Below, piece after piece: positions 21,123-31,179 of a stretch of DNA of 64,000 bases. The notes beneath the pieces were generated by a model. The model did not search any database. It was not told the DNA's origin and worked only from the letters and a program-made list of their open reading frames with translations. Position 1 is the stretch's first letter, and each line of letters begins with the position of its first letter. The translations under genes were made by a program, and so were the position numbers. Source of the stretch: Stentor coeruleus (taxonomy: Eukaryota; Ciliophora; Heterotrichea; Heterotrichida; Stentoridae); the NCBI GenBank assembly GCA_001970955.1, contig MPUH01000073.1:55509-119508 (forward strand). Direction: 5' to 3'.

Positions 21123-22031
21123 ATGGGCTGCTGCGAAACCAGGGATGAGAAACAGGTGGAAAAAAGGGTTTTTAAGCCGAAAGCAAGATTTACTATGAGA
21201 GAGATTAACCCTAATATTATGAGGGATCAGGATAAACTGATTGTTGCAGAAAAAAATACGAAAGGGGTAAGAGTTAATATGAACAAAGATGCAGATTCAT
21301 TAAGACTATATGTGGAATGGTGTAAAAGCATGAAGAAATGGGATGAACTTGTTGTCCTAACTGGAGATATGACAGAAATCAGAGATCCTAATGTGTATAT
21401 TGGATGGGCATCTAAACCAAAATCAGTTGGAAGCCTTTCAGTTGTATACCTCTGCATTGAAAGCCAAAAAGATACGCAAAACCTCTCACCATTTATAGAT
21501 TCTGTTCTTCCTGAACTTATAAGAACATTTAAATCAGCCTCAGATGATTATCAAGAAAATACAATGCTTTTATTTTATTACTTTTTAGATACAGCATCTC
21601 AAAATAGTATACAAAGAATGGTAAAATTTGGTATTTTTGCAGTCATTGTTAAATATTTACTTGGAGTTAAAAAAGAAATGAGGCATCTTACAGCTGCTGT
21701 TTGTGCTAAGATTTACAAAAGGAATAAATTTGCCCAGGATGAGTTTTTTAATAACAATGGAGGATTTAAGCTTATACAATTGATTGATTTGAGTAAAGAT
21801 GATGGAGATGAAATTTTAAGTGAATTGATGAATAATTTGATTGATTTATTGCAGGATGAGAATGAAAGATGTGTAGATGAAAATGTGATTAAGATTAACA
21901 ATACTAGTGTTTGGACGATTTTGAATGGAATCGATAAGACGAAGATGTCGACGGAGTTGTTGGAGAGGATTGATATTGTGGTGACGTTGTTATCAGAACG
22001 CCCTTCTGCTGATAAATTAAGTTTTAATTAA
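21123..22031 (+). CDS. N-myristoylated ARM-repeat-like protein
   Basis: Seen: 302 aa, ATG 21123, TAA. It begins MGCCETRDEK: Gly2 with adjacent Cys3 and Cys4 fits N-myristoylation plus palmitoylation. Residues about 105-290 form helical repeats of ARM type (FGIFAVIVKYLLGVKKEMRHL, AAVCAKIYKRNKFAQDEFF, GGFKLIQLIDLS). Family knowledge: acylated ARM proteins act as membrane scaffolds. No specific family is recognised. The alternative is a formin GBD/FH3-like helical domain, but no FH2 follows. Confidence 0.6.
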   Translation: MGCCETRDEKQVEKRVFKPKARFTMREINPNIMRDQDKLIVAEKNTKGVRVNMNKDADSLRLYVEWCKSMKKWDELVVLTGDMTEIRDPNVYIGWASKPKSVGSLSVVYLCIESQKDTQNLSPFIDSVLPELIRTFKSASDDYQENTMLLFYYFLDTASQNSIQRMVKFGIFAVIVKYLLGVKKEMRHLTAAVCAKIYKRNKFAQDEFFNNNGGFKLIQLIDLSKDDGDEILSELMNNLIDLLQDENERCVDENVIKINNTSVWTILNGIDKTKMSTELLERIDIVVTLLSERPSADKLSFN

Positions 22032-22449
22032 AGGATTGAAGGAATAGGGTTTTTATTTGAGAAAAAGGTGGAAGGAAAGATTTTTACGATTGAGGAGTTT
22101 TGGGTATGTTGAGGAGATGAGAAGAAATAGTTTTTAGTAAGGTTTTGATATAGAGGGAAGGGTTTTGAGGGTTTTTAGAATTATGAGAAGGTTATGATAG
22201 GTTTTATGATGAATATGATAAATTTTAAAAGTTTTATTAAGGAGTGGAATATGAATAGTGAAATTGTAAAAGCTAGAATAATAATAGGCGATTAGTAGAC
22301 TGATTGAATATTTTATATAAAAACATGTTAAGTTTTGCAACTAGTCAGCATATCAACCCAATTATTTATTTATGAAGCATACTAGAATTATATTTTGCTA
22401 TAAATTATATAAAACAAACTCTTAAGTACTATAAAAAATTATTAAAGCC

Positions 22450-22611
22450 ACTTAAATGTTCATATAAAATGATAAATCCCATGAATGATATCTTATCCAG
22501 ATTTCCCTAGATATGAATAGCCCAATATAAACTTAAATGTTCATATAAAATGATAAATCCCATGAATGATATCTTATCCAGATTTCCCTAGATATGAATA
22601 GCCCAATATAA
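22450..22611. repeat. perfect 81-bp tandem duplication
   Basis: Bases 22450-22530 recur immediately as 22531-22611 without visible mismatch and with no N between. It is intergenic. It could be a true duplication or an assembly overlap like those marked by N elsewhere. Confidence 0.8.
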
Positions 22612-22778
22612 ACTTAAAAGTAAAAATAATATATAAAGAATATAAACTCAAAGTATATGATATACAAAGAATATAAAACCCAAAGTATATAATATACAGA
22701 AGAATATAAACAAAAAAAATATAAAGTGTATAAAATATAAAAGTATAAAGCAAAAGGATTTTTTTCTGTTAATTTATA

Positions 22779-22895
22779 AAGGCGGCGTAAAGCCGCTGCA
22801 AAAAATGGTTCAATCGCAACTAAGACCCAGTTCACGGTAATCTTTAGTAAAAGGCGAAAGATTAAATCGTTATGAACTGAGCCCTGCGATAAATT
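22779..22895 (-). ncRNA. U5: U5 spliceosomal snRNA
   Basis: Seen on the minus strand: the universal loop I, CGCCUUUUACUAAAGAU (22840-22856), flanked by a stem whose arms CUCAGUUCA and UGAACUGGG pair. The outer pair AUCGCA/UGCGAU is near 22890 and 22815. An Sm site AUUUUUUG lies at 22799-22806. A 3' GC-rich hairpin (GCGGC, loop UUUAC, GCCGC) ends near 22781. The block is GC-rich against an AT-rich background. Family knowledge: U5 loop I aligns both exons during splicing. The 5' end is estimated from pairing and from the TATA-like box about 25 bp upstream. Both ends are approximate. Confidence 0.9.
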
Positions 22896-22908
22896 AAACA
22901 GGGCTAAT

Positions 22909-22920
22909 CCTTTTTATACC
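22909..22920 (-). promoter_or_regulatory. TATA-like element upstream of U5
   Basis: The minus strand reads GGTATAAAAAGG, about 15-25 bp upstream of the estimated U5 5' end. A TATA box beside an snRNA gene can mark Pol II or Pol III promoters; I could not identify a proximal sequence element. Confidence 0.4.
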
Positions 22921-24107
22921 ATTTTTCCTCTGTTTTTGTTAAGGGACTGATAGAAAATACTTAAAATTTTAAAGATTTTTTTGTTTGTTTGCACTTTGAT
23001 AGACTATTTAGCATTTTAAGATTTGAATTTAGGAGTTTATAAACTTAGAGTTTATCATCTTGAAAATAAAATACAGAGTGGCTTTAGGGTTTTTTTATTA
23101 AAATTATAAGTGCATAAAAGCAAGTGAATGGAGGAAAAGTTTAATGTTTTAGTTATATTTTAACTAGAATTTATTAGTTTTTATATGTTTTCGCTTATTT
23201 TTGTAAGATTTAGTAAACGTTGCTTATTTTTTCATTTTAAACTAAAGTGCAATATAAAAGTAAAAGAAATGATTATACTGAGAATGAGTTAAATTATTTA
23301 ATAAACTGTATATCTGAAAACTATTCGTGATGTATACTCACACTTAAATAAAATTATTCACTTATATAATATTTATAAATACAAAAACAGAGTCACTTTT
23401 TATTTTAATGTTAGGATTAGGGATAAGAGTTTATCAAAAATCATGTTTGTATTAGTTATATGATGATTTTGAATGGATATTGGATAATAGGAAGAAGTGT
23501 GATAGTACTATTAGAATTAGGGTGTAAGTTTATGATGAATTTGAAGTTTATTATCAGATACTTTTTTAAAAATTAAGTAGGTTGTATATTAATGCTACTT
23601 AAAACTAATAGATATAATTTGATTTAAGGAAATGGTAAGATGGAAACTAGATATTAGGATTATAAATTATTGTATCAATTAGGAGGTTTTAACAGAATAT
23701 GTTAAAGAGTCTTGATATTCGGTTTAATATGATCACTTATTTTATCATATATTAACATACTTTTTTTGATTTAACCTCTATAATAAACTTTTAAATCCAA
23801 GTAAAACTACAAATTATTTAAAATCTAATTAATATAATTTAATTCTAATATCCTTAACTAGTCATAACATTCTCAAAAAACCATATCATCTAACATAAAA
23901 ACTCTTACACTAATATTTCCTCATAAAAACACCAAGTCCTACATAATCAAAATCATTAATATTTAAAATCCATAAAAAACCTTATAAACCTAACAAAAGC
24001 CTTTACCCTAAAATCCCCAAAAACCTATATATACAAAACATAATAAAAAATTTGTATCTCTAACACCTTTTCTCATACTAATTCTAAAATAATAGTTTTC
24101 GATATTA
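22921..24107. other. intergenic, no gene recognised
   Basis: About 1.2 kb of AT-rich DNA between U5 and the RCC1 gene. The last 250 bases are C/A-rich, as upstream of other plus-strand genes. No conserved frame or RNA structure was found. The 22032-22449 part before the tandem repeat is G-rich 3' flank. Confidence 0.5.
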
Positions 24108-26312
24108 ATGAAATCACTTTCAAAGAAGACCGTTCCGACAAAAGAATCTACCGAAATAAGCCGGTTACTTTTAGAAGTTAGTTCTGAGTATACCGGTCTA
24201 AGTTGTGCGCCAAAGAATTCCCCATACTTCAATTTCTATATCGATCCTCTCTACAAATTCCCAAGTCTTCTGAACTTTCCCCTTCCTAATCTTTTATCAG
24301 ATTCTGAATGCTTTCTTCCTGATACAGTAAAAGTTTCGGCGTTTTATGAAAGCTTAGAAGCTAATAGTCCGTTTAAAAAAGGCTCTCAAGTAGATGTTAA
24401 AGACTCGTTATTACAAGGAGAAACTCATTGTGTCCCTCAAAACTCTGCAAACACAAGCAGTTTAGATCTTTTTAATGACAAATACGTGTCAATAGAAAGT
24501 TTACATTTTAACTCTTTTAGCTCTATAAACACTTCTCAAGCTAAGGACTCTATGATAAGTACAATGAATTTTTGTGAAAAACTATTAGGAAAAGATGAAA
24601 ATATAATGCATCAAGGAGAACCAGGAAACTGCTATAAACAAATACAGAATAATCATGATAGAGAACAAGAGAAAATCAATCGGAAAATGAATTTTTCTAA
24701 TTTGGAATTATCAATAGATGAGGCTAGTAAAAGATTATATCAAAAAGCTGATGATACTGAAATTCTAAGTAATGATGAAGCTATGATTACAGGAATGAAA
24801 TCTGATGAAAGTTGGAAAAAGAACCCATGTTTAGTTGAACTTATACCAGAAGGAGAAAATGAAAACAGTTGGCTTATGTATAGATCGATTGAAGCTTTAC
24901 AAAAAGCTAGTCTTACTTATATTGATATAGAAGAAGATAATCTTTCATCTCCTGATGATGAAGGACCTTTAAGAGTTGAAGCTGGACGTATGTTCCTTAA
25001 TGGAGGTACTGCATCAAAATCAAAACTTTCTGAAGTTATAAACACACATCAGGTCATTAAAAATATGTCTAGAAAAAATGCTATAAGCCCTTCAGATCTT
25101 ATGTTAAGCACTATAGCTTCTACAAAAGTTTTTACAAGCATTCCAGACCCTCTCTGTCCTCTATTAAAAAAGTTAGTTATAATCGAACAAACTCATAATA
25201 AAGGTTCAATAATATATTCAGTCAGTACTTGTGGTTTTGGGTCATCATTATCTATAGAATTCTCTGAAGCAGAAGGTAAATCTAGAGTTTTCACTATCCA
25301 AAAAGAAAAATCTCTAGACTTATGGTATGGACTTATGGCTTCAACATCTCTAAACGTCCTTTTACAACTGAGTATAAAATGGCTATCATGTGGTTTTGAA
25401 CATATGGCCGCAGTTACAAAAGAAGGTAAAGTTCTTACTTGGGGCAATGGGTCATCAGGATGTCTTGGTCATGGTAATAAAGAAAGTTTATACGTTCCAT
25501 CAATAATCGAATCTTTATACCAACAAAAAATTGTGTATATAGAAAGTGGAGGATATCACAATGTAGCCCTATCAGAAAAAGGTGAAGTTTGGGTCTGGGG
25601 TCGTGGTGATGTAAATCAGCTTGGTGTTGATTTTTCCTATTTACAAAAAGACCAAATAGGATTTGTAGCTTTAAACCCAGTTAAAATCCATGATTTAGTT
25701 GAAGAGCAAGTTTTTATTAAATCCGTAGCTTGTGGTGAGGCTCATACACTTTTACTTGACTCAGAAGGGAAAGTTTATTCATTTGGATGGGGAGATGATG
25801 GGCAGTTAGGATTTGATAATATGGACTCGACGAGTTTATTATTTATGAAAAATATGAATATTGTAAAACCTTTACCTTTTAAGGTTATGAAAATTAGCGC
25901 TGGGTCTGTTTTTTCTGCTTGTGTTGATGAAATCGGTCAAGTTTATGTTTGGGGAAATGGAGAATTGGGACAGTTAGGTCAAGGACAAGGTATTAAATGT
26001 TCATCTACACCTGTTATTGTATCATTATTAAATGAAGAGTTTATTATTGATATTGTATGTGGAGAAAGTTATGTTTTAGCAATGAGTCAAAATGGGAAAG
26101 TTTTTGCATGGGGACAAGGAGTAGCTGGATTTTTTAAAGACCAGAATTTATATCCTATTGGGAGTGACATTATATGTTTTGCCCCTAGAATTGTGGATTA
26201 TGTTAAAAATACTCAAGAATATTTACTGAAGTGTTCTAATAAAGATAGCTTTACAGATTCGATTGGTGAGAAATTTAAGCAGTTTATAGGAATTGGAAAA
26301 GAACGTAATTAA
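24108..26312 (+). CDS. RCC1-repeat (beta-propeller) protein
   Basis: Seen: 734 aa, ATG 24108, TAA. Residues 1-310 are Ser/Asn-rich and low-complexity. From about residue 420, RCC1 repeats recur: GKVLTWGNGSSGCLGHG, GEVWVWGRGDVNQLG, GKVYSFGWGDDGQLGF, GQVYVWGNGELGQLGQG, GKVFAWGQG, each with an AVA/HTLLL-like strand between. Family knowledge: RCC1 propellers act as Ran exchange factors or as scaffolds in kinases and ubiquitin ligases. Here the long unrelated N-terminus argues against the classic Ran GEF. The 3' end is 61 bp from the convergent CNB gene. Confidence 0.85.
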   Translation: MKSLSKKTVPTKESTEISRLLLEVSSEYTGLSCAPKNSPYFNFYIDPLYKFPSLLNFPLPNLLSDSECFLPDTVKVSAFYESLEANSPFKKGSQVDVKDSLLQGETHCVPQNSANTSSLDLFNDKYVSIESLHFNSFSSINTSQAKDSMISTMNFCEKLLGKDENIMHQGEPGNCYKQIQNNHDREQEKINRKMNFSNLELSIDEASKRLYQKADDTEILSNDEAMITGMKSDESWKKNPCLVELIPEGENENSWLMYRSIEALQKASLTYIDIEEDNLSSPDDEGPLRVEAGRMFLNGGTASKSKLSEVINTHQVIKNMSRKNAISPSDLMLSTIASTKVFTSIPDPLCPLLKKLVIIEQTHNKGSIIYSVSTCGFGSSLSIEFSEAEGKSRVFTIQKEKSLDLWYGLMASTSLNVLLQLSIKWLSCGFEHMAAVTKEGKVLTWGNGSSGCLGHGNKESLYVPSIIESLYQQKIVYIESGGYHNVALSEKGEVWVWGRGDVNQLGVDFSYLQKDQIGFVALNPVKIHDLVEEQVFIKSVACGEAHTLLLDSEGKVYSFGWGDDGQLGFDNMDSTSLLFMKNMNIVKPLPFKVMKISAGSVFSACVDEIGQVYVWGNGELGQLGQGQGIKCSSTPVIVSLLNEEFIIDIVCGESYVLAMSQNGKVFAWGQGVAGFFKDQNLYPIGSDIICFAPRIVDYVKNTQEYLLKCSNKDSFTDSIGEKFKQFIGIGKERN

Positions 26313-26373
26313 TAAGGAATGTTGATAGTTTGTATATATTGTGTGTTATTAAACAAAAAGACTTATATCATGT

Positions 26374-28191
26374 TTATATAATAGTATTTTTATTTTTAAG
26401 TTTTTTTCTCCTAACAAATTCAATCCACTTTTGTGAGTACTTAAACGCCAAATAAAACACCCTGTTCTGTTTTGCTTGGTCTGATATAATCGAATTAAAG
26501 CTTTTGCCAACTCTTGGAGCATTTTCTTCTTTATATCGTATTTTCTCTATATCCTTCATCACTCTATTTTTCTTCAATCTCACATCTTTTTCTTCAACAA
26601 ACATCGACTCACTATCAATTATCCTCATAAGTTCAGCATTTTCCTCTTCAATCAACTTAATTTTCTTTATAATTTCTCTATTTTCCTCTTCATCTTTCTT
26701 CAAATCCCTTGCAATTTCTGCAAAAGTTTCAGTTATATCATGATTTACATTTTTTTTCAATGGAGATCTTCTCCCATTTGGTGATGAAGACCCTTGCCTT
26801 CTTTTTCCTCTTCTATTCGCCATATCTTCTATTCTTTGTTTTTTAGCTTTATCAATTAAAAATAAATTCTCAGGAGTATCTGGTCTTTTTTCTTCTAAAT
26901 TCCCTTGTTTTTCTAAATTTATAATGCTTTTACCCATATTGTTTGTATCTATTCCAAAACTTGTTGTGGTTTTAATATTAGATTTTATAGGGCTTTCAAT
27001 AATTTTTGAGCTTTTTGCAAAACTGTTCATGCTAAGGTTGGGGATTTTTGTAAAGTCTTTTTGACTGTTGTTAAGTTCTTTTATATATCGACCTTGCTGT
27101 TTTGTTTCAAACATAGGGAAAAGATATAATGGAGGAAGTTTGTTTTTCTGATCTGGTTCTTCATCACTTTCATTAGCTGCTTCAGCTATGTTAGGTTGAG
27201 GGATAACTTTACGAGGATCTAGTTCGATATAGTTTTGAGGCATGGCAACTGGAGCAGGAAATTTCGCTGATTTGCTATATGAGATATTTTTGCATACACA
27301 AGATGTTAGTAGTCTTAAAAATTTCCCACCTGTCCAAGCATATTTTTCTATAATATCCATAAAATCACCTCTAGTCATGCATATAGCTGTACCAACCGAA
27401 AGGCCCATTATTGAGAAATTCCACAACATTCCAGGGTTTAAAAAATTATCTACCCCAAAAATAATATCCGCATACTCCTTAGTTTCCGGTATACCCAATT
27501 CCCCTTCAACCAAAAAAAACACAGTATCTTCAATTGTTCCAGCTTTGATAATAATTTTATTTTCTTTAAAATGTAGCACCTTAAACACTGAAGATAATAT
27601 TTTTATATCAATCCTATCGAATTCTGGAAACTCTTCTAATACTCTATTTAAACCACAAAACTCTTGCTTTCTTCTTGTACTATACTCAGTAGTTTCTAAT
27701 ACATTTTTTTCTAAAACAGTCCTACCCTGCATTTGATATTGAAAACAATCAAGCATTTTTAAACCAAATAAATCAAGTATTTTAACTGTCAATTCTGGGA
27801 TTTTTTTCTGTATGTTCATTATATCTTCTATATAAAAAATGCTTAAAATACCCGGGCTTTTGGCGGTTATATCAAAAATATGCTCGATTCCCCCTTTGGC
27901 TTGTAATACTGCAAGATTTCCTATTGTGTAACCTTCAGATATTAGGCCGATTTTTTCGTTGCCGATTGAAATAAGACAGGTTCCTTCAATGATTATTCCA
28001 AGCCAACTAACCCCTTCGTTTCTTTTACAGATTGTGTTGTTTGGGTTGAATTTCAGGTTTATTGAAAAGTCTGAAAGTTTGTTGATTTCGTTGCAGCTCC
28101 AGGATTTAAATAGGTCGTTTGAGAACTTTTTGTAGAGAAGACGGGCTTGGATTGGGTCAATATCGTTTATTGGGCGCTTTGTACGTGACAT
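26374..28191 (-). CDS. protein with two cyclic-nucleotide-binding-like domains
   Basis: Seen: 605 aa, ATG 28191, TAA. Two CNB folds are suggested at about residues 35-140 (VSWLGIIIEGTCLISIGNEKIG) and 195-285 (KIIIKAGTIEDTVFFLVEGELG). Neither has the canonical FGE...PRSAT phosphate cassette, so nucleotide binding is doubtful. Residues 340-470 are disordered, 480-560 form a charged coiled coil (EEENREIIKKIKLIEEE), and the C-terminus is basic (WIEFVRRKKLKNKN). Family knowledge: many ciliate proteins of this layout exist without a defined role. ATG lies 45 bp from the divergent ALG5 start. Confidence 0.65.
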   Translation of the reverse strand: MSRTKRPINDIDPIQARLLYKKFSNDLFKSWSCNEINKLSDFSINLKFNPNNTICKRNEGVSWLGIIIEGTCLISIGNEKIGLISEGYTIGNLAVLQAKGGIEHIFDITAKSPGILSIFYIEDIMNIQKKIPELTVKILDLFGLKMLDCFQYQMQGRTVLEKNVLETTEYSTRRKQEFCGLNRVLEEFPEFDRIDIKILSSVFKVLHFKENKIIIKAGTIEDTVFFLVEGELGIPETKEYADIIFGVDNFLNPGMLWNFSIMGLSVGTAICMTRGDFMDIIEKYAWTGGKFLRLLTSCVCKNISYSKSAKFPAPVAMPQNYIELDPRKVIPQPNIAEAANESDEEPDQKNKLPPLYLFPMFETKQQGRYIKELNNSQKDFTKIPNLSMNSFAKSSKIIESPIKSNIKTTTSFGIDTNNMGKSIINLEKQGNLEEKRPDTPENLFLIDKAKKQRIEDMANRRGKRRQGSSSPNGRRSPLKKNVNHDITETFAEIARDLKKDEEENREIIKKIKLIEEENAELMRIIDSESMFVEEKDVRLKKNRVMKDIEKIRYKEENAPRVGKSFNSIISDQAKQNRVFYLAFKYSQKWIEFVRRKKLKNKNTII

Positions 28192-28236
28192 TTTATATGC
28201 ATTTTTTATATTACACGTGTAAAATATATTTATCCA

Positions 28237-29311
28237 ATGGAAATGCTATACGGGATCTGCGCTATTGTAGCTTTTGTATAACTTACTTAGTTGGTTTTAT
28301 TTTTCTACTGGTTTACTATTCCTTACAGAAGTCTAAAATCGCATATTTCCCATAAGCCGTAATCTCTAAAAAGTAAAATCCGCTTGATTGAAGCTGATGG
28401 CCGGAGTCAGCCTTTGTTCGAAAATGATGAAGTCACATTAAAAATATCCCAACCAGCAACACTAAATTTCTCTCTAATCGTCCCAGCTTACAACGAAGAA
28501 AAGCGTATAAGAGAAATGCTACATAATTACATCTTTTATTTTAATTCTCGTAGATTCAAATACGAAATTATAGTAATCGATGATGGAAGTACTGATAAAA
28601 CGTAATATCAAAATAGTACAGAAGTAGCTCTAAATACTGGAAAAGAAATGAATTGTAATCTGAAAGTAATAAAATGTGAAGAAAATAGGGGAAAAGGTTT
28701 TGCTGTAAAAATCGGGATGTTAAATTCTGTTGGAGAAATGTGCCTTTTTGCAGATGCAGATGGGGCAACTAGGATTGAAAGTTTTTATGAAATGGAAAAT
28801 GAACTTGAAAAAATCACAAGAAAAGGTTTGGGTGTTGTTGTTGGGTCAAGAAACCATAATAAGTTTAATATTACAAGACAAGTAAAATGTAAATAGCGAA
28901 GCAAATTTAGAGATTTTATAAGCAGAATTTGCACTTTTGGAATAAAAATAATGTTTTGTACAGAAATTAAGGTATTTGGTATTTAGGATACACAATGTGG
29001 GTTTAAGCTTTTTACTCACCTTGCAGCACAAAGGATTTTTATGATACAGCATTTAGAAAGATGGGCTTTTGATTTGGAGATTATATTCATTTGTAATAAG
29101 TAAGGGGTTATTTAGAATGCAAATACCGATATCAGAAGTTCCTGTTCATTGGATTGAAATCCCTGGAGGTAAGTTTAATATACTTAAAGATCTTATTAGT
29201 ATGGCTAGAGATGTCTTACTTGTCAAGATTCTTTATATGATTAGAATATGGAAACTTACTGATACTGTAATGTAATACTCATACAGTCCTGGATTAGATG
29301 CTGAAAATTAG
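28237..29311 (+). CDS. ALG5: dolichyl-phosphate beta-glucosyltransferase, eight exons
   Basis: Seen: ATG 28237 to TAG 29311, 322 aa, with introns 28276-28290, 28359-28373, 28602-28616, 28882-28896, 28972-28986, 29272-29286 (all 15 nt) and 29100-29115 (16 nt). The protein has an N-terminal membrane anchor (AIVAFLVLFFYW), then GT2 motifs: IVPAYNEEKRI, IVIDDGSTDKT, NRGKGFAVKIG, FADADGAT, DTQCGFKLF, ERWAFDLEI. Length matches the family (human 324 aa), and the spacing to DTQCGF matches only when spliced. Family knowledge: ALG5 makes dolichyl-P-glucose on the ER face for N-glycan assembly. The last intron is optional; without it the protein stops at 29275 with nearly the same end. Confidence 0.92.
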
Positions 29312-29342
29312 ATTTAGTTAGCTATATTATGATTTGATAAAA

Positions 29343-29861
29343 ATGGTCTCTTTAAGTTATTTTGATGAACACCTTGCTTGGCAGCAGCGGGTTCAGAAAG
29401 AAATATCTGTAGCTTATAAGATAAAGTAATTATTATATAGTCCACAATCAAGAGAAGTTAATACAAAACAATTTTATAAACTTGTTCCTAACGAAGTAGA
29501 ATCTGAAGTTCCAAATACAAGAGGACAGTTATTACCAAATTTGGGGAATTTGAATGTTTATGCGGAAGTTAGAGGGAAATATGCTAGACAGGCTTTTAAT
29601 CAAAGCCCTGTAGAATTACCTCATATTAGATCAAGAACATCAATTTCAACTATAAGCAATGGTTTTAGCAGAAAAAGTTCAACTGGAAAAGAAAGTATTA
29701 TTATTGAAGATGCTGAAGGAAAAAGTGTTATTGAATTACAGAAAATGCTTAGACAGGAACGACTTGTATTTAATATTTAGAGAAGAATGATTGCTGAGAG
29801 GGAATTAAAAAGAAAAGCTACTGAAGAAAATAATAGTCAAAAAATGAAGGAATATGATTAA
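29343..29861 (+). CDS. small protein, unknown, two micro-introns
   Basis: Not recognised. ATG 29343 to TAA 29861 with introns 29426-29440 (GTAATTATTATATAG) and 29766-29780 (GTATTTAATATTTAG) gives 162 aa. The N-terminal 27 residues (MVSLSYFDEHLAWQQR) and the Arg/Glu-rich C-terminal helix (LQKMLRQERL, RRMIAERELKRKATEEN) are helical. The middle is Ser-rich and disordered (RSRTSISTISNGFS). It starts 32 bp after ALG5 ends, on the same strand. The two well-formed introns support a real gene. Confidence 0.6.
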
Positions 29862-30272
29862 TTAATAATTGTATAAGATTATATGATTGTGATATATACA
29901 CGATAATCTTTGTTTTTTTGTTGTTGCAAATCCTATAATTTATTGTTTGAAAATCATAATTATAATTTATATCTTAAGAATTAACTTCAAATTTATGATT
30001 AGGACCACTTTTACTTTTTAATCAGGGAATAAACTCTTCTAACCACCCAAGTCAATTTTTCAAGTGATTTTCCATCTAAAAAATTAATCCTAATAAAAAT
30101 AAACTAATCTATCAAAACAATAATTATAATAATAAAACCTCATATTTACTCATAATCCTACAATAATCATACTAATAAGTATAATAATAAAACCTTATAT
30201 TCATTCATAACTCTACAATAATCATACTAATAAGCATAACTATCAACAAAAATTGCTAAAAATTTTCTTAAT
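29862..30272. other. intergenic between convergent genes
   Basis: AT-rich with an imperfect repeated motif around 30130-30240 (two copies of an aataataaaacctnatatt-like unit about 60 bp apart, each followed by ctacaataatcatactaataag). No gene is seen. Confidence 0.5.
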
Positions 30273-31179
30273 CTAAATTCTAAAGTTATCCGGAATGCCA
30301 TTATTTTGATACAAAAGCATAGAAGAAGGTTCAGGCAAAGGAATTTCTTCAATCACCTCAGGATTCGGCGCTTTTAACATTAAAAGCAAACCACAATACG
30401 GTAAAATCTCTAAGCCACCAAAATATATCAAAAACAATAAAACCCTAAATATTTTTTACCCAACACTATTTTCTTCTAAAATATTGTTTTCAAATAATAT
30501 AACACTCAAAATCAGCAAAGTGATTTTTGCCATATAACACACTCCAGTGCACAATAAAATCAATTTAATTTTCAACATAACATCACGAAAATAAGTCCCT
30601 AGAAAATCAATTTTGATACTTTTTATAAAGACATTAACTGTATAACACAACAGAAAAGTACAAACGGTTAACATGAATAAATTTGCACTTACGATTAAAA
30701 TCCATTGTTTATTTTCATTGCATATGTTCCCATAGATAAAAACAATATTCAAAATAAAAAATAAGAATATAAGGCATGCATAGATTATAATTGAAATTAT
30801 TGTATACTTTTTTTTAAGGTATTCTGTGTAAAATCTGTCTAAAGAAGTGTGAATATCATAAAAAAATAATGAAAATGATAGTCCAAGAATACTTTGTAAG
30901 ATATTGCATAAGGATTCTAATAATATAAAGCTTTGATAAGTGTAATTAATCCAAGGGTCAAGAAGCCATAGCATTCGTACTAAATAGCTTATTACAACAG
31001 GCTTGAAGGAAGATTGTTACAAAAAATATTTTTTGCCTATTAGTTGCAGCAGATGATAATGTTTTGAAGTTTGTGATAAACCTAGCAAAACTCATGATTA
31101 GAACTATTCCATAGAGACTGAAAATGATTAATATAGGCTCCTTGAGTGTTATGTCAAAGAAAAAAATTGTATTTTTCAT
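30273..31179 (-). CDS. seven-helix membrane protein, THH1/TOM1-like
   Basis: Seen: three exons from ATG 31179 to TAG 30273 with introns 30980-30995 (16 nt, GTAATAAGCTATTTAG) and 30445-30459 (15 nt, GTAAAAAATATTTAG), 291 aa. About seven hydrophobic helices are visible. The segment QACLRMLWLLDPWINY across the first junction resembles the R-x-x-x-x-LDPW region of THH1/TOM1/TOM3-type membrane proteins. Without splicing the frame breaks at both places. The C-terminal tail (PNPEVIEEIPLPEPSS) is Pro/Glu-rich. Family assignment is by topology and one motif, hence tentative; a GPCR-like protein remains possible. Confidence 0.55.

Noticed and set aside
22881-22906. AGCCCTG...CAGGGCT hairpin as part of U5
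   Set aside because: The inner arm pairs better within U5 (AUCGCA with UGCGAU), and the hairpin would extend 5' of the start expected from the TATA-like box.
28972-28986. Reading through the TAG in ALG5 before DTQCGF as an amino acid
   Set aside because: The unspliced text gives GI-stop-DTQCGF, which superficially resembles the family, but splicing gives IKDTQCGF and exactly the right spacing, and the 15-mer fits the intron consensus.
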